Shown: piece after piece, positions 23,264-32,610 of the stretch
Position numbering within the stretch: position 1 is the stretch's first letter
How the letters are laid out: each line of letters begins with the position of its first letter
Source: Globisporangium splendens
Lineage: Eukaryota; Oomycota; Peronosporomycetes; Pythiales; Pythiaceae
NCBI GenBank assembly: GCA_006386115.1
Contig: VFIW01000153.1
Span: 1-64,000, forward strand
Length of the DNA stretch: 64,000 bases
Direction of reading: 5' to 3'
Notes under the pieces: model-generated
What the model saw: only the letters and a program-made list of their open reading frames with translations
Told to the model about the DNA's origin: nothing
The model's database searches: none
Made by a program: the position numbers and the translations under genes

Positions 23264-23992
23264 TCAACTTCGCAGATAAATAAGTTACATTACACTCTTA
23301 CGGGGTGCCTTCCTATTCTCCGCTACCTATACTTATGTGTGGAATATGCAAATTTGCACTTTTTATGTGAGTTCCACTATTCGGTTAGGCGAGTATAGTG
23401 AAATCAAGTCAAAATGCAACACCGGTATGACCAGGTTGGACAGTTGCGCCCTGTGTTGTTGGGTGTATGGTGGTGCTAGGGTTTGGGCTTGGGATCGTGG
23501 AGGTCGCTGGATCACGAGGTTTTATTAGCTTGCGTAGGTCACAGCCCTAGAACAATTGCCTCGGGAAAGTTCGGAACCCAAAAGGACCGAAAGTTGCTGT
23601 AGCTGGGTAAATGTCGTGTGCAAGCGCTTCTTGGGACTCGAGGCATAATGAAGGAACTGGCATATTCCGCTCTACCTTCGGGTAAATCTCAATAGAGTCA
23701 GGCTTGGGGTTTGATGGGTGGAACTTGCCACCACCCATGTATAACTCTGCATGAGCCATTTCAAGGAGCCGGATGGGATTATTCTCTGTACACACACGTT
23801 CCCGATTGGCATTCTCAGTTTGGTGGGTTGAGTCTTGAACGACCGTCCGCAGACGGTGAGTTGCAGATTACCCAGCTTCGTGCAGATCTCTCGATCGGTG
23901 CACGTGAAGCTCACTCCCTTTCCTCGGATCACTTTGACGTCCCGAAGGTGCACAATGCTGTTGGCCCACAATGTGGACTTTTGGTCACCACC
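23264..23992 (-). repeat. LINE-derived array unit 10, truncated
   Basis: The unit starts normally but stops in the ORF1 region at 23992, where a Gypsy-type LTR begins. ORF1 therefore lacks its first 45-50 codons and start. A stretch near 23513-23600 is locally scrambled relative to other units and removes the tRNA-like motif. This is the right end of the array. Confidence 0.8.
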
Positions 23993-24601
23993 TGTAAGAG
24001 GCTATCCGAGACAGCCTCAAACACGGCACGCACGCTTGCGCTTGAAGAGGAAGACTTGAGGGGAACTTGGCAAAATGCAACTGAATTGAAATGAGCTTAT
24101 GGTTCCTGACACTACATGTAAAACACCACTAGGGATTCCTAGAGGTTTTATAACTAAAACCTAAACATGCACAATAAAACCTATGAACCTGATATATAAA
24201 ACCTTGGGTACACTGAGGTTGAACCCAGGGTATCTTCGAGAAACTTGAACTTGAAGTCCCGTGGAAAATTCCCTGCAAAGTGATTGGCTACGGCCACTCA
24301 CTTTAGGTGGCAGAGACACGTCGGTCTCATCACCAGTGCAGTTTCCCAAGTAGGAACCATCACTCACGTGTCTAGAGTACTGTTGTGCGTAATCACGCCG
24401 AATCTCAATGATTGCGAGCGACCAACACTCAACTCAGACACAGATTGCTCTGACGTCAGACGATGACGTCACCTGTGCATGTGGGGATCACTTTTATGTG
24501 CTTCACCCAATATCTTCGCACCCACAATGCACTTCCACAAGGTGGTGTGTGACACACACAAAGAGCCACCTTGCATGTAATGGCAGCCTTAGCCCATTAC
24601 A
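23993..24601 (+). repeat. solo LTR related to the Gypsy element at 30809-38440
   Basis: Starts TGTAAGAGG and ends CCCATTACA. It follows the Gypsy LTRs along its length (AACACGGCACRCACGCTTG, the TATATAAAACCTTGGG segment, paired TGACGTCA boxes, the final palindrome). No internal Gypsy sequence and no flanking target duplication is visible. To its left is array unit 10 and to its right a truncated DIRS element, so it marks a breakpoint. Confidence 0.8.
24451..24471. promoter_or_regulatory. paired CRE-type palindromes in solo LTR
   Basis: Two perfect TGACGTCA octamers (24451-24458 and 24464-24471), the consensus site of CREB/ATF bZIP factors, five bases apart. The same arrangement is kept in the full-length element's LTRs. 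Confidence 0.6.
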
Positions 24602-25425
24602 CAAAGGCACTCGGTCGTGTGACTGATATGCTCCGCTCGCCAACGACATCCAGGGTTCACCTAAACAAACTACTAGGATCATTACGGCATGTGGTCACGT
24701 GTATCCAACCTGCGGCGCCGTTCTTCCAGCAACTTGCGGCCCTCCAGCGTATGACAACTCGACACAGCCAAGTTGTGGTACATGAAGATGCTCGCGGCGA
24801 TCTCCTTTGGTTTCGCGCCATTTTGCAAGCGCAATACCTGAACCGATTACCGCTTGCGCGATTTGCACGGTCTCAATCCCTGACAATCGAAATATGGATG
24901 GATGCGAGTGATCTCGGTCTATGCGCAGTTTTCCCCGCAAGGAAAGAGTACCTCCAAGTGAAATTCGACGACGATGAACGCCGCCAGATCTCCGCGTGCA
25001 AGGACGGTCTCAAGAGTGACTTTGGTATCAATGTTCGTGAGCTGATGAGCACCGTGTTTGCTGCAATTGTCTGGGGTTCCCTATGGAAGAGCCCCTGTTC
25101 TTTCCCAGAAGCCCATGTCCGCATGTGGATCGACAACACATCCGCAGCCGCCTGGAACAACAAGCGCTTTACCCGCAACCCGTTCGCCCAGCTTTTGCTT
25201 CGACTTCTCGCCTTGTTGGAAGTGAAACACCAGTTCTACGTCACCGCGTCCCATATTCCTGGAGCTGGGAACGTGATGGCGGATGGGGGCAGTAGGGCGT
25301 GGGAGTCTCCTACTATGCGCAGGGTATTTGCTAATTTATGTGATGGATGGACGCAGGTCACAGTCCCGCTGATCTCGCGGAAACTCTCCGCAGTCTGGGC
25401 GCGATGCTCTGTACAGGAGCTTTAG
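24602..25425 (+). pseudogene. DIRS-type element: end of reverse transcriptase and RNase H
   Basis: The frame is open but its start lies in LTR sequence, so the 5' part of the element (gag and most of RT) is lost. It shows LLGSLRHV, the RT tail typical of DIRS/Ngaro elements, then an RNase H fold: IWMDASDLGLCAVF (first Asp), NVRELMSTVFAA (Glu), MWIDNTSAAAWNNKR (Asp) and IPGAGNVMADGGSR (last Asp). The next gene, a tyrosine recombinase, overlaps its end in another frame, as is usual in this order of retrotransposons. Confidence 0.75.
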
Positions 25426-26389
25426 CAGAGTTGTCACGGTTACCTTACCAGCGAGCTTGGCGGCAGTGGGAAGACTGGTGTGTGTACATGAATTACTCAC
25501 CCTGGCTTCCCAGGAAGGTAACCGGGGCATCAACGGCTCAGCTCGGGTCATTTGCAGTGTACTTATGGCTATTCGGGATGAACCAAGCGAATCAAGGCAA
25601 TACGTACAGTACGATATGCTCCAAGCTCTGTGCGGTACGATGGCGCCACCGGTATGCGCTAGGGTACGACCCTGGAGTCAACGAGCGGCACGCGCTTTTG
25701 TTACGTGGCATTAGGCTTTTACAAATCCCGTTTTGAAGCAGCAACCTCTCACGCCAAGCCTCCTCCGACGGGTCCACGCCTCATGCGATCTTTACCAGCC
25801 GAGCCAACAACTGTTATGGGGCGGGCTGCTGCTGGCATATTTCTTTATGTTTCGGCGGTCTGAGTACCTCTATATCGGCAAGCGGTGCCAGCCGTACATA
25901 TTGAAACTTGGCGACATCAAGTTGTGCGATGCTGCCGGGTGTTCAACAAAAGCAAAGAAAGCTGTTATTGTGGGTATCGTGCTGCACGGGGCAAAGAACA
26001 ATCAATTTGGTCGAGAGGAAGTGCGGTATCAACATCAGTCGCTCGATCCGATTTTATGTCCAGTACGAGCAGCCCGATGGATACACAAAGGAGCTCGAGC
26101 TATCGGAACAAACGTGAGCGAGCCGGCGATGCAGTTGCGAACGGGTGGAGGAGTTTCATCCAGCCAAGTCGCTAAGATCATCAAGACAGCCGCTGCAGAG
26201 GAAGGTCTCGATCCAACACGCTTTTCAACACATTCCGTGCGTGTGGGGGGAGCAACAAAGCTTCTCAATGCAGGCGCTGATCGGCTGGCGATCAAGGTCC
26301 TCGGCAGGTGGATGTCGTCGTGCTTCGAAGACTGCCCAGTGCTGACCATGGATGGCACCAAGGGATTGTCGCAGATGATGAGCTCGTGA
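25347..26389 (+). pseudogene. DIRS-type tyrosine recombinase, one frameshift
   Basis: The N-terminal SAM-like core-binding part reads from 25347 to TGA 25734-25736 (YQRAWRQWEDWCVYM, GSFAVYLWLFG). The catalytic part follows in another frame to 26389. The two join across a T run at 25731-25734, so one base is probably missing there in the element or in the assembly. Catalytic residues are visible: Arg in MFRRSEYL, His-x-x-Arg in STHSVRVGGA, and a Trp/His-position residue in LGRWMSS. The final Tyr is not clear to me. DIRS elements use this enzyme in place of a DDE integrase. The element's right terminal repeat is not recognisable before the AT-rich genes begin. Confidence 0.75.
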
Positions 26390-26479
26390 GCGTCTTGAAG
26401 GTATTCAAGTGGGGCGCCTCCACTCCACTCCCCAGGAGAAAATGTATCCATCTTTCCCCACACGTGATGATCATTGGAA

Positions 26480-27226
26480 ATGAAAATAACTGACTATTTC
26501 ACTGAAGTACAACGCATGCAATGTATGGTAAATTCAAATCAATCTCCGTATGGATTATATCAAAACAAGCATTATCTACGTAAAATCTTAGCAAACCAAA
26601 AATCAGCTTCATCATCTATTATTCGCGAAGCAATATGGAAAGCATCAAAAGAGTGTACGTTGTTCAAGAATGCACTTGTTGTAGACATTTGTAAATATTA
26701 TAATGCGAAATTATATTTAGATATATCGGCTGGGTGGGGCGATCGTTTAATTGGAGCATTGGCAGCTGGTGTTACTAAATATGTTGGTTATGATCCAAAC
26801 ACTGCTCTAATGGAAGGACATCGTCATATTCAAAACATGTTTGACAAGAAAAGCATATCTACAATTCACTATGAACCATTTCAAACTGCTACAATACCAG
26901 CCAATTCGTTTGATCTGGTTTTCAGCAGTCCGCCATACTTTGACTTTGAAACATATACATTGTCAAAAACGCAATCAGACAAAACGTTTCGATCGCTTGA
27001 TTCATGGTTAAATGGATTTTTATTTGTTTCTTTACGCAAGGCGTGGATTGGTTTGAAACCTGGTGGCAACATGATAATTCACATTGGCGATGTAAAAGGC
27101 TATAATATCATTACACCAATGATTTCTTATATGAAAACTTTACCTAAATCATCTAACGTAAGCACAATATACGTCGATGGCCATAATGGAAAACTCAGAC
27201 CAATGTTTCATATTCGCAAATTGTAG
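26480..27226 (+). CDS. SAM-dependent methyltransferase with an SPPY motif
   Basis: A 248-residue protein starting at ATG 26480 (AAATGAAAATAAC). Residues about 77-92 hold LDISAGWGDRLIGAL, a SAM-binding motif I, followed by YVGYDPN (motif II acidic turn). LVFSSPPYFDFETY is motif IV of the (S/N/D)PPY type used for amino-group methylation of adenine or cytosine in DNA, or guanine in RNA. LKPGGNMIIHIGD matches motif VI. Very similar AGWGDRLIGA-type proteins occur, to my knowledge, in giant viruses of protists. Base composition is clearly more AT-rich than the flanking DIRS element. No partner endonuclease is seen, so a restriction role is not supported; the substrate is unknown. Confidence 0.75.
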   Translation: MKITDYFTEVQRMQCMVNSNQSPYGLYQNKHYLRKILANQKSASSSIIREAIWKASKECTLFKNALVVDICKYYNAKLYLDISAGWGDRLIGALAAGVTKYVGYDPNTALMEGHRHIQNMFDKKSISTIHYEPFQTATIPANSFDLVFSSPPYFDFETYTLSKTQSDKTFRSLDSWLNGFLFVSLRKAWIGLKPGGNMIIHIGDVKGYNIITPMISYMKTLPKSSNVSTIYVDGHNGKLRPMFHIRKL

Positions 27227-27257
27227 TTACCCTTTGATCATAAAAAAACAATTCATG

Positions 27258-27313
27258 TCATGTCTGTTGAGGTCATGTTTGTTAAAGCCATGTTTGTTGA
27301 AGTCATGTCTTTT
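27258..27313. repeat. 15-bp minisatellite, about 3.7 copies
   Basis: A degenerate tandem repeat of the form TCATGTTTGTTGAAG, in the short gap between two convergent genes. Confidence 0.7.
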
Positions 27314-27707
27314 ATTCGCGAAACCCATTATATCCAGCTTGATTGTAAAGCGTGCGTAGCTCATCTTCGTTACATTGAGACGCATATTTGAACCCAGCTT
27401 TTTGAAACGCTCTTTTCAACAACCAATTTCCCACACTATCACAATGCTCGAACTCATCCATAATAGCTATGAATTGACCACTGCAGTAAGAACCTTCAGC
27501 TTCAATGATAGTTAATCCATTGAGTGCTTTAAACGATTGTGCAACCTCATAAGCTGCCCTTATAGGATTAGCTGCATCTTGCACATCCCAGAAGTATTGA
27601 GTAAAGCACCATGGTTGGGCTTCACTTTTAAGATCGACAGTCGACATACGGGCGATACGATCGTCGAGGTTTTGGATAGAAGCGATGATGTCGTGTTCGG
27701 CTTGCAT
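27312..27707 (-). CDS. unknown 131-aa protein in AT-rich island
   Basis: A frame from ATG 27707 to TAA-type stop at 27312. The sequence begins MQAEHDIIASIQNLDDRIAR, a likely short amphipathic helix, and continues as a mixed globular protein with three Cys. I do not recognise a family. Composition and position, between a viral-type methyltransferase and an NPxAI-repeat gene, suggest the same origin as its neighbours. The 15-bp minisatellite abuts its 3' end. Confidence 0.5.
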   Translation of the reverse strand: MQAEHDIIASIQNLDDRIARMSTVDLKSEAQPWCFTQYFWDVQDAANPIRAAYEVAQSFKALNGLTIIEAEGSYCSGQFIAIMDEFEHCDSVGNWLLKRAFQKAGFKYASQCNEDELRTLYNQAGYNGFRE

Positions 27708-27865
27708 TGTGATGTATTGTTTACTTGGTTAGTATATTTTATAAAGCAATGTATCAATTTTATGCTCAGATTGAGGGTTGCGTTGTTTGCTATTGATTGA
27801 TATATTCACAACACACGGACGTCAATTTTTATGCTTAAATAAAAAAATGAAGTTGAGTACTCATC

Positions 27866-28243
27866 TCAGTTCATGTAGTCTTCAATCTCATTTCCATCAT
27901 CGAGCCACTTTTGAATGAAACGTGGATGGTAGAAATATTCGTGTATCTCGCGATTGAGTTCGAATCGGTTGCGCTTGATACGATCATAGTCATATTCTAG
28001 AAATGGGGTTTGGCAAAAGCTTGCCCATTTGATTTTGTCTTGATTAGCAGTCAACAACTCGATTGCTGCAGGGTTTCGAGAAAACTTAATCCAATCGATT
28101 TTGTCTTGATTCGCAGTCAACTACTCAATTGCTGCAGGATTATTGGAAAGACACTTCCAATTAATCTTGTCTGGATTAGCAGTCAGTATAGCTTCGTAAG
28201 TAGAGTGAATCTTAACATATTTGTCGCCATATTGAAGTGCCAT
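27866..28243 (-). pseudogene. NPxAI-repeat protein of giant-virus type, in-frame stop
   Basis: From ATG 28243 the frame gives tandem units of about 23 residues with the pattern LTANxDKIxWxxxxxNPAAIE (28200-28010), then a non-repeat tail. A TAG at 28121-28123 falls between the first and second unit, at the position where the next unit has Leu. Repeats of this kind are frequent in proteins of mimiviruses, iridoviruses and related large DNA viruses. Without the stop the protein would be about 125 residues. The TAG sits where the other units read CTC or TTG, so it is more than a single-base change from either. Confidence 0.6.
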
Positions 28244-28481
28244 GATGTGTGTGGGTTACTTGTTATTTTAATGCTACAATCGCTCAATTTTACACCATTT
28301 TGCGAAAGCATAAAAAAACAGTACTTTGAGAGTAGATTACCATCTGACAGTGACTACTTCAACAGTCTCAACCTTAACGATCTTGCAAACATGCATACTG
28401 TCATATAAACGAGCCGACTTTATGATATGAGTATATTTTGTATGATGGCATTCTCAATGAAACACTACATTAAATTAACAT

Positions 28482-29942
28482 TTACGATGAACTATTGTTA
28501 CTCATTACGTTGCTCGCCATACTACGAAAGTGTTGTGATAACTGAGCAGCGACCTCAGCAGCGATGTTTCGTTGTAGAGACTCTTCTAGTCCCTCGCAGC
28601 TTGCCACGCGCTCACTCGACTCGTTTGACGAGTTGTTCTGGTACTGTTGTAGTTTGATGATATCCGCACGTAGCTTGGTGACCTCGTCTTCAAGTCGGTC
28701 GATTGCTTCATGTTCGATAGACGCCGGAGTCTTAGTTCGCTTTTGCTTGAGAAGATCTTGTAGCCGAGCATGTAAAACAGCGAGACTCGAAGGTGGGTGC
28801 GCTCCGATAACTGCTCTCCCCGACACGCCGTAGCATGACGGACACTCAACGTCGACAGGCACCGTGCACGGCATTCGGATCTTTATCGACGCCTCATGAA
28901 TCTTCATAGCGACACCAGGAACGGATAATCTGTAGAAGCGCTCTTCACGATCTTGAAGAGACTTTTCGTACGCATTCGGATCTCGGCTGTTTGTACCAGC
29001 ATACTTGTTGACAAAATTGCACCATGCAATATAGAGGGGCTTGGGACCAGTATAAGATCGACGCTTACCGAAAGTTTCGTAGAACTTGGATCGGAAGAAC
29101 AGGTCCGCGTAATAGAGCTCTTCGTACACGACTGGGAACTGAGCACGATAGATGTGGTCGACATAGTACATGTCGATGCCGAACATAGCTTCACCATCGC
29201 CATGATATCCGCGTTGATCAGCGTGGTAGTCGTCGAGCCACGCCCGTCGGAACTCAGACAGGTTTCCATGCCGCGCCTCCATTTCTTGATAGCCGAACCG
29301 TCGCACTGTGAACTCAGCGTCTGGATACTTGACGACCACGAGCGCATCAGACGAATCGCCACCGCGCTTTGCAGGATACTCGTGTTGATGTTTGTAATTG
29401 GATCTTCGTTTGTTGAAAAGTCGTGCTCGTTGGACACAGTATAGTACTTGAGGTCGGCAGTCGTCTTCAGAGGACAGTGATCTAGACACAGTTTCTTCAT
29501 CGCCGGACGCTTGTTCATACGCGTTGATTGAATCTTGTAAGCGTTTTCGTGCTGCACACTCGTCCTCTTCGACAATTTGTATGGCTGCACATTCGTCCAT
29601 CAATTGTAGAGCACGCTCTTCGTGACGCAGCTGGATGTCTTGCTCGATAAGCTGGTCGATGTCATGTGCAGGCGAGTCTGGAGCTGGAAGCGCGACACGT
29701 GGAGTAGGCGAGACTGGTGCCGGAAGCACGACACGCGCGGGCGAGCCTGACGACGTCATGGAGAGCGTGTCGGGCAGAGCAGGCGAGCGCGTATCATCCC
29801 GTCCATTCAATGAATCCACACCGAAGGATCGGGGTTCAACACGCCGCACTGGCACAGGACATGGAGTAGCCTCTAGATCACCATCGACATCATTCAAAGG
29901 GGAACCCTGCATCCACAGCGTTTCCTCGTCATTATCTGTCAT
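28482..29942 (-). CDS. unknown protein, coiled-coil C-terminus; paralogue of the split gene at 30580/38441
   Basis: The frame is open to 30221 but lacks an ATG at that end. ATG 29942 (GCCATGA) looks best; ATG 30074 is the alternative. Upstream of it the segment EETLWMQGSPL and its flanks occur a second time, a tandem duplication of about 55 codons. The central part (about 29350-28790) is ordered and conserved with the rightward paralogue: FGYQEMEARHG, WLDDYHAD, YYADLFFRSKF, AWCNFVNKY and VPVDVECPSCYG with a CxxC. The last 100 residues form a probable coiled coil (IDRLEDEVTKLRADIIKLQQ). I recognise no named family. It and the paralogue are divergently arranged, sharing the interval 29943-30579 as a possible two-way promoter. 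Confidence 0.6.
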   Translation of the reverse strand: MTDNDEETLWMQGSPLNDVDGDLEATPCPVPVRRVEPRSFGVDSLNGRDDTRSPALPDTLSMTSSGSPARVVLPAPVSPTPRVALPAPDSPAHDIDQLIEQDIQLRHEERALQLMDECAAIQIVEEDECAARKRLQDSINAYEQASGDEETVSRSLSSEDDCRPQVLYCVQRARLFNKRRSNYKHQHEYPAKRGGDSSDALVVVKYPDAEFTVRRFGYQEMEARHGNLSEFRRAWLDDYHADQRGYHGDGEAMFGIDMYYVDHIYRAQFPVVYEELYYADLFFRSKFYETFGKRRSYTGPKPLYIAWCNFVNKYAGTNSRDPNAYEKSLQDREERFYRLSVPGVAMKIHEASIKIRMPCTVPVDVECPSCYGVSGRAVIGAHPPSSLAVLHARLQDLLKQKRTKTPASIEHEAIDRLEDEVTKLRADIIKLQQYQNNSSNESSERVASCEGLEESLQRNIAAEVAAQLSQHFRSMASNVMSNNSSS

Positions 29943-30579
29943 GGCAAAAAGACCCCCACGCCCGCGCCGGTGTGCCTGGACTGCTTGCGCTCTGGGCGGC
30001 GATATGGAGAACGGCGCGGGTGGATGAGCGGCCGCAAGATCACCAGCGTCGTCAATTAGAGGGGAACCCTGCATCCACAGCGTTTCCTCTTTTTGCTCAG
30101 CAAGTGACCCCGGACCCCTCACGCCTGCGCCGGTGTGCCTGGACTGCTTGCGCTCTGGACGACGGATGAAGAATGGCGGTTGAACTGGCTTGGGCGGCAA
30201 ATGGCGGACGCCTTTTATCACCTCATCTTCGACCGCTTAAAACCTTAAAACCTTACTTTAGTCTTAATCTGTCTATAGTCAATTGCAAGTACAGCTTCGA
30301 AAAACCTCAAAATAAGTCAGTGGTTCACAAAAGGTGCCGGCACACATGCATGCAATCTGATGAGTTCGCGTGAGGTTTTACCTTACTGCCAATAATTTTG
30401 TTAAGGTTATTATATTGTTACTGTTGTGTATACAAAGATCAAATGAATATAAAAACCTAAGGTTTTTTGTATTTTCAAGAACGATGAAAGAAGGCTGCTC
30501 AGTTTCAAACATCGCCCGTACGACTCACACGAGCTGCTGCTGTGCGAGCGAGAGACGCCTTCGATGAGAATTCATTGAC

Positions 30580-30808
30580 ATGGCCGACTCGATTGCAAAT
30601 ACGCGCTCCCCTGATTTGTATAGCGATGTCCGACTCAACGATGCTTATGACTCAGATACTGCGCAGTCTCTAGACGACTATGACGAGCGCGACTACGAAG
30701 GATCTGACGATGACCCGAACGCGTACGACTACGAAGAACAATATCAGTACGACGATCGCGATGAAGAGCATCATTCTGACTACGACTACCACACGCAGAC
30801 GTCCCAGA
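30580..30808 (+). pseudogene. 5' part of a gene split by the Gypsy element
   Basis: ATG 30580 starts a very acidic N-terminus (many Asp, Glu and Tyr, for example DYDERDYEGSDDD). The frame is cut at 30808 by the left LTR. The target duplication CCAGA lies at 30804-30808, and the frame resumes at the right junction (38446). The stretch is the likely disordered head of a paralogue of the unknown protein encoded at 28482-29942. Confidence 0.7.
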
Positions 30809-31463
30809 TGTAATGGGGCGCTGTTCCAAACAGTCCCCAAAACACGGCACACACGCTTGTGCGACTTGAGGAAGCGATCTCCCGACTTGGAGGGAGAGAA
30901 GACGACTTGAGGGCTTGGTGGTAAAATTGCAACTGAATTAAAAATGCTTATGGTTCCTGTCGCTACATGTAAATGAACCCCAAGGGCTCCTAGAGGTTTT
31001 ATAACTAAAACCTAAACATACACAATAAAACCTATGAATCTGATATATAAAACCTTGGGTACACTGAGGTTGAACCCAGGGGATCTTCGAGAAGCTTGAA
31101 CTTGAAGTCCCGTGGAAAATTCCCGGCAAAGTGATTGGCTACAGCCACTCACTTTAGGTGGCAGAGACACGTTGGTCTCATCACCAGTGCAGTTTCCCAA
31201 GTAGGAACCATCACTCAGTACTTGATTAGTACATGGATACCATCACTCTGTACTGATTAGTACATGTGAACAACATTCTGCACTGATCAGCACAGAGAGC
31301 GCTCGTGACGTCATGGGATGACGTCACATGTGCATGTGGGGACTGTCGTACTGTAATCCCTTTGTTATTTGTCTCTCCACAGTGCACACTGAAGGTGGTG
31401 TGTGGCACACTAGATCTGGGAACAGATCCACCTTCATGTAATGGCTAGGTATAGCCCATTACA
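30809..31463 (-). repeat. Gypsy 3' LTR (655 bp)
   Basis: Begins TGTAATGGGG and ends CCCATTACA. It contains TATATAAAACC (antisense to the element), a run of three GTACTGATTAGTAC-like palindromes near 31217-31294 and two CRE octamers. An ATG at 31441 within it opens the antisense ORF. Confidence 0.9.
31217..31326. promoter_or_regulatory. palindrome and CRE cluster in Gypsy LTR
   Basis: Three imperfect palindromes (GTACTTGATTAGTAC, GTACTGATTAGTAC and GCACTGATCAGCAC) are followed by TGACGTCA at 31306-31313 and 31319-31326. The right LTR keeps the layout (38283-38303). The density of two-fold symmetric sites suggests dimeric factors such as bZIP proteins; whether they drive sense or antisense transcription is not known. 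Confidence 0.55.
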
Positions 31464-32610
31464 TCATCCCCTCCTTAAAGTCACAAGTACCTTGCGTACT
31501 TTTGCAGACCTTTCGGAGCAGTTCACTTTCCAATCGGCCATGAAGCGACCAAGTGACCAAGTAAACCAAGGTGAAGAACGTCCGTTGTCCAAGCGACAGC
31601 AGACAGCTCCAGAACTCTTCGACATATCTCCCATTCTGAAGAAGAAGGGGGATCTCGAGTTCTACAAGGAGCGGTTCTTCAGTTGGCGTCGGATCAACGA
31701 TCGTGATGATCCGAACCAACACATCGCAGCTCAGAGAGACTCATGGCGAACATTCGTTCGTCTTGAGAACGAGAACAAGATGGAGCGTCTTCTTCGTCGT
31801 GGCAATGCTCGTGCCCAAAGAAGAACTCCTGCTGACGACAGAGCGAATCCCAGCTCTGGTCGTCGTAGTGTCGCCCCTGGCGACGCTACAAGCGGTTCTC
31901 GTAGCTGCGGACCACGTCGGGAACATCAGACTCCATCGTCTGCCGTGGTTCCCACGTGTCCGAGCTCGGTGGATATCCACGCCACCGAACTCTGTAGAAG
32001 TGTTGATGGTTCAACCGCTTCTTTCCTCGACGATGAGTCGGTCGATCTTCATGATCAACAATCGACTGAACCACCCAGCGATGCTCTCCCTGAGAGTCTA
32101 ACAACGGGGGTGGGGCTGAACGAGAAAACGATTGAGCGACTCTGGAAGTGGAAGAGTGCTCATCGTGGGCAAATCGAGGCTTTGCAGCAGCGTTGTTCGA
32201 CACTTGAGGAGCGCTGCGAGAGTCTCGAGAACCTTGTCGCCGATCATGAGTCAAAGATCGATGTCCCGACAGAAGGTTGTGCCCAGTGTTCGGCTTTGGA
32301 GTCCGGTTTCGAGGAACGGTTCCAGCAAGTTCAGGGCGAACTTGTCCGACTCCAGAAGAACGAGAAGTCTCGTGAGTTGGCTCACGATCGCCTTTTGCGC
32401 TCTGTGGAAGAGGCAGGTTCGGCTTTTGAGGTACTTCGTGGTGAGTACCATTCTCGTCTTCAAGCGCTGGAGTCGGTGAAGGACCAGTCCTTCGACGTCC
32501 TGCAACTCTTGTACGCCGAGAGGAATCTCCAGAGCGACGAGCTGTTTGCTCTTCGCAATCAAGTGGAGAAGCTTCAAGATCAGCTCGACCGTTTGCGGAA
32601 GATCTCGTAG
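31441..32610 (+). CDS. antisense ORF in Gypsy, coiled-coil protein, 389 aa
   Basis: The frame starts at an ATG inside the 3' LTR (31441; a second ATG at 31540) and runs 389 codons against the element, overlapping the integrase linker and chromodomain frame for 725 bp. The N-terminal half is basic and polar (RRGNARAQRR). The C-terminal 170 residues are a strong coiled-coil candidate (IEALQQRCSTLEERCESLENL, NQVEKLQDQLDRLRKI) with a CAQC pair. I know no family for it. The length and orderly heptads argue against a chance shadow, but the integrase linker on the other strand is low in constraint, so coding potential needs testing. Confidence 0.45.
   Translation: MARYSPLHHPLLKVTSTLRTFADLSEQFTFQSAMKRPSDQVNQGEERPLSKRQQTAPELFDISPILKKKGDLEFYKERFFSWRRINDRDDPNQHIAAQRDSWRTFVRLENENKMERLLRRGNARAQRRTPADDRANPSSGRRSVAPGDATSGSRSCGPRREHQTPSSAVVPTCPSSVDIHATELCRSVDGSTASFLDDESVDLHDQQSTEPPSDALPESLTTGVGLNEKTIERLWKWKSAHRGQIEALQQRCSTLEERCESLENLVADHESKIDVPTEGCAQCSALESGFEERFQQVQGELVRLQKNEKSRELAHDRLLRSVEEAGSAFEVLRGEYHSRLQALESVKDQSFDVLQLLYAERNLQSDELFALRNQVEKLQDQLDRLRKIS

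Noticed and set aside
26480..27226. Methyltransferase as part of a restriction-modification system
   Set aside because: No endonuclease gene or specificity subunit lies nearby.
30580..30808. Independent small acidic protein of 77 residues
   Set aside because: Its last codons and stop come from the LTR, and the frame continues beyond the Gypsy element.
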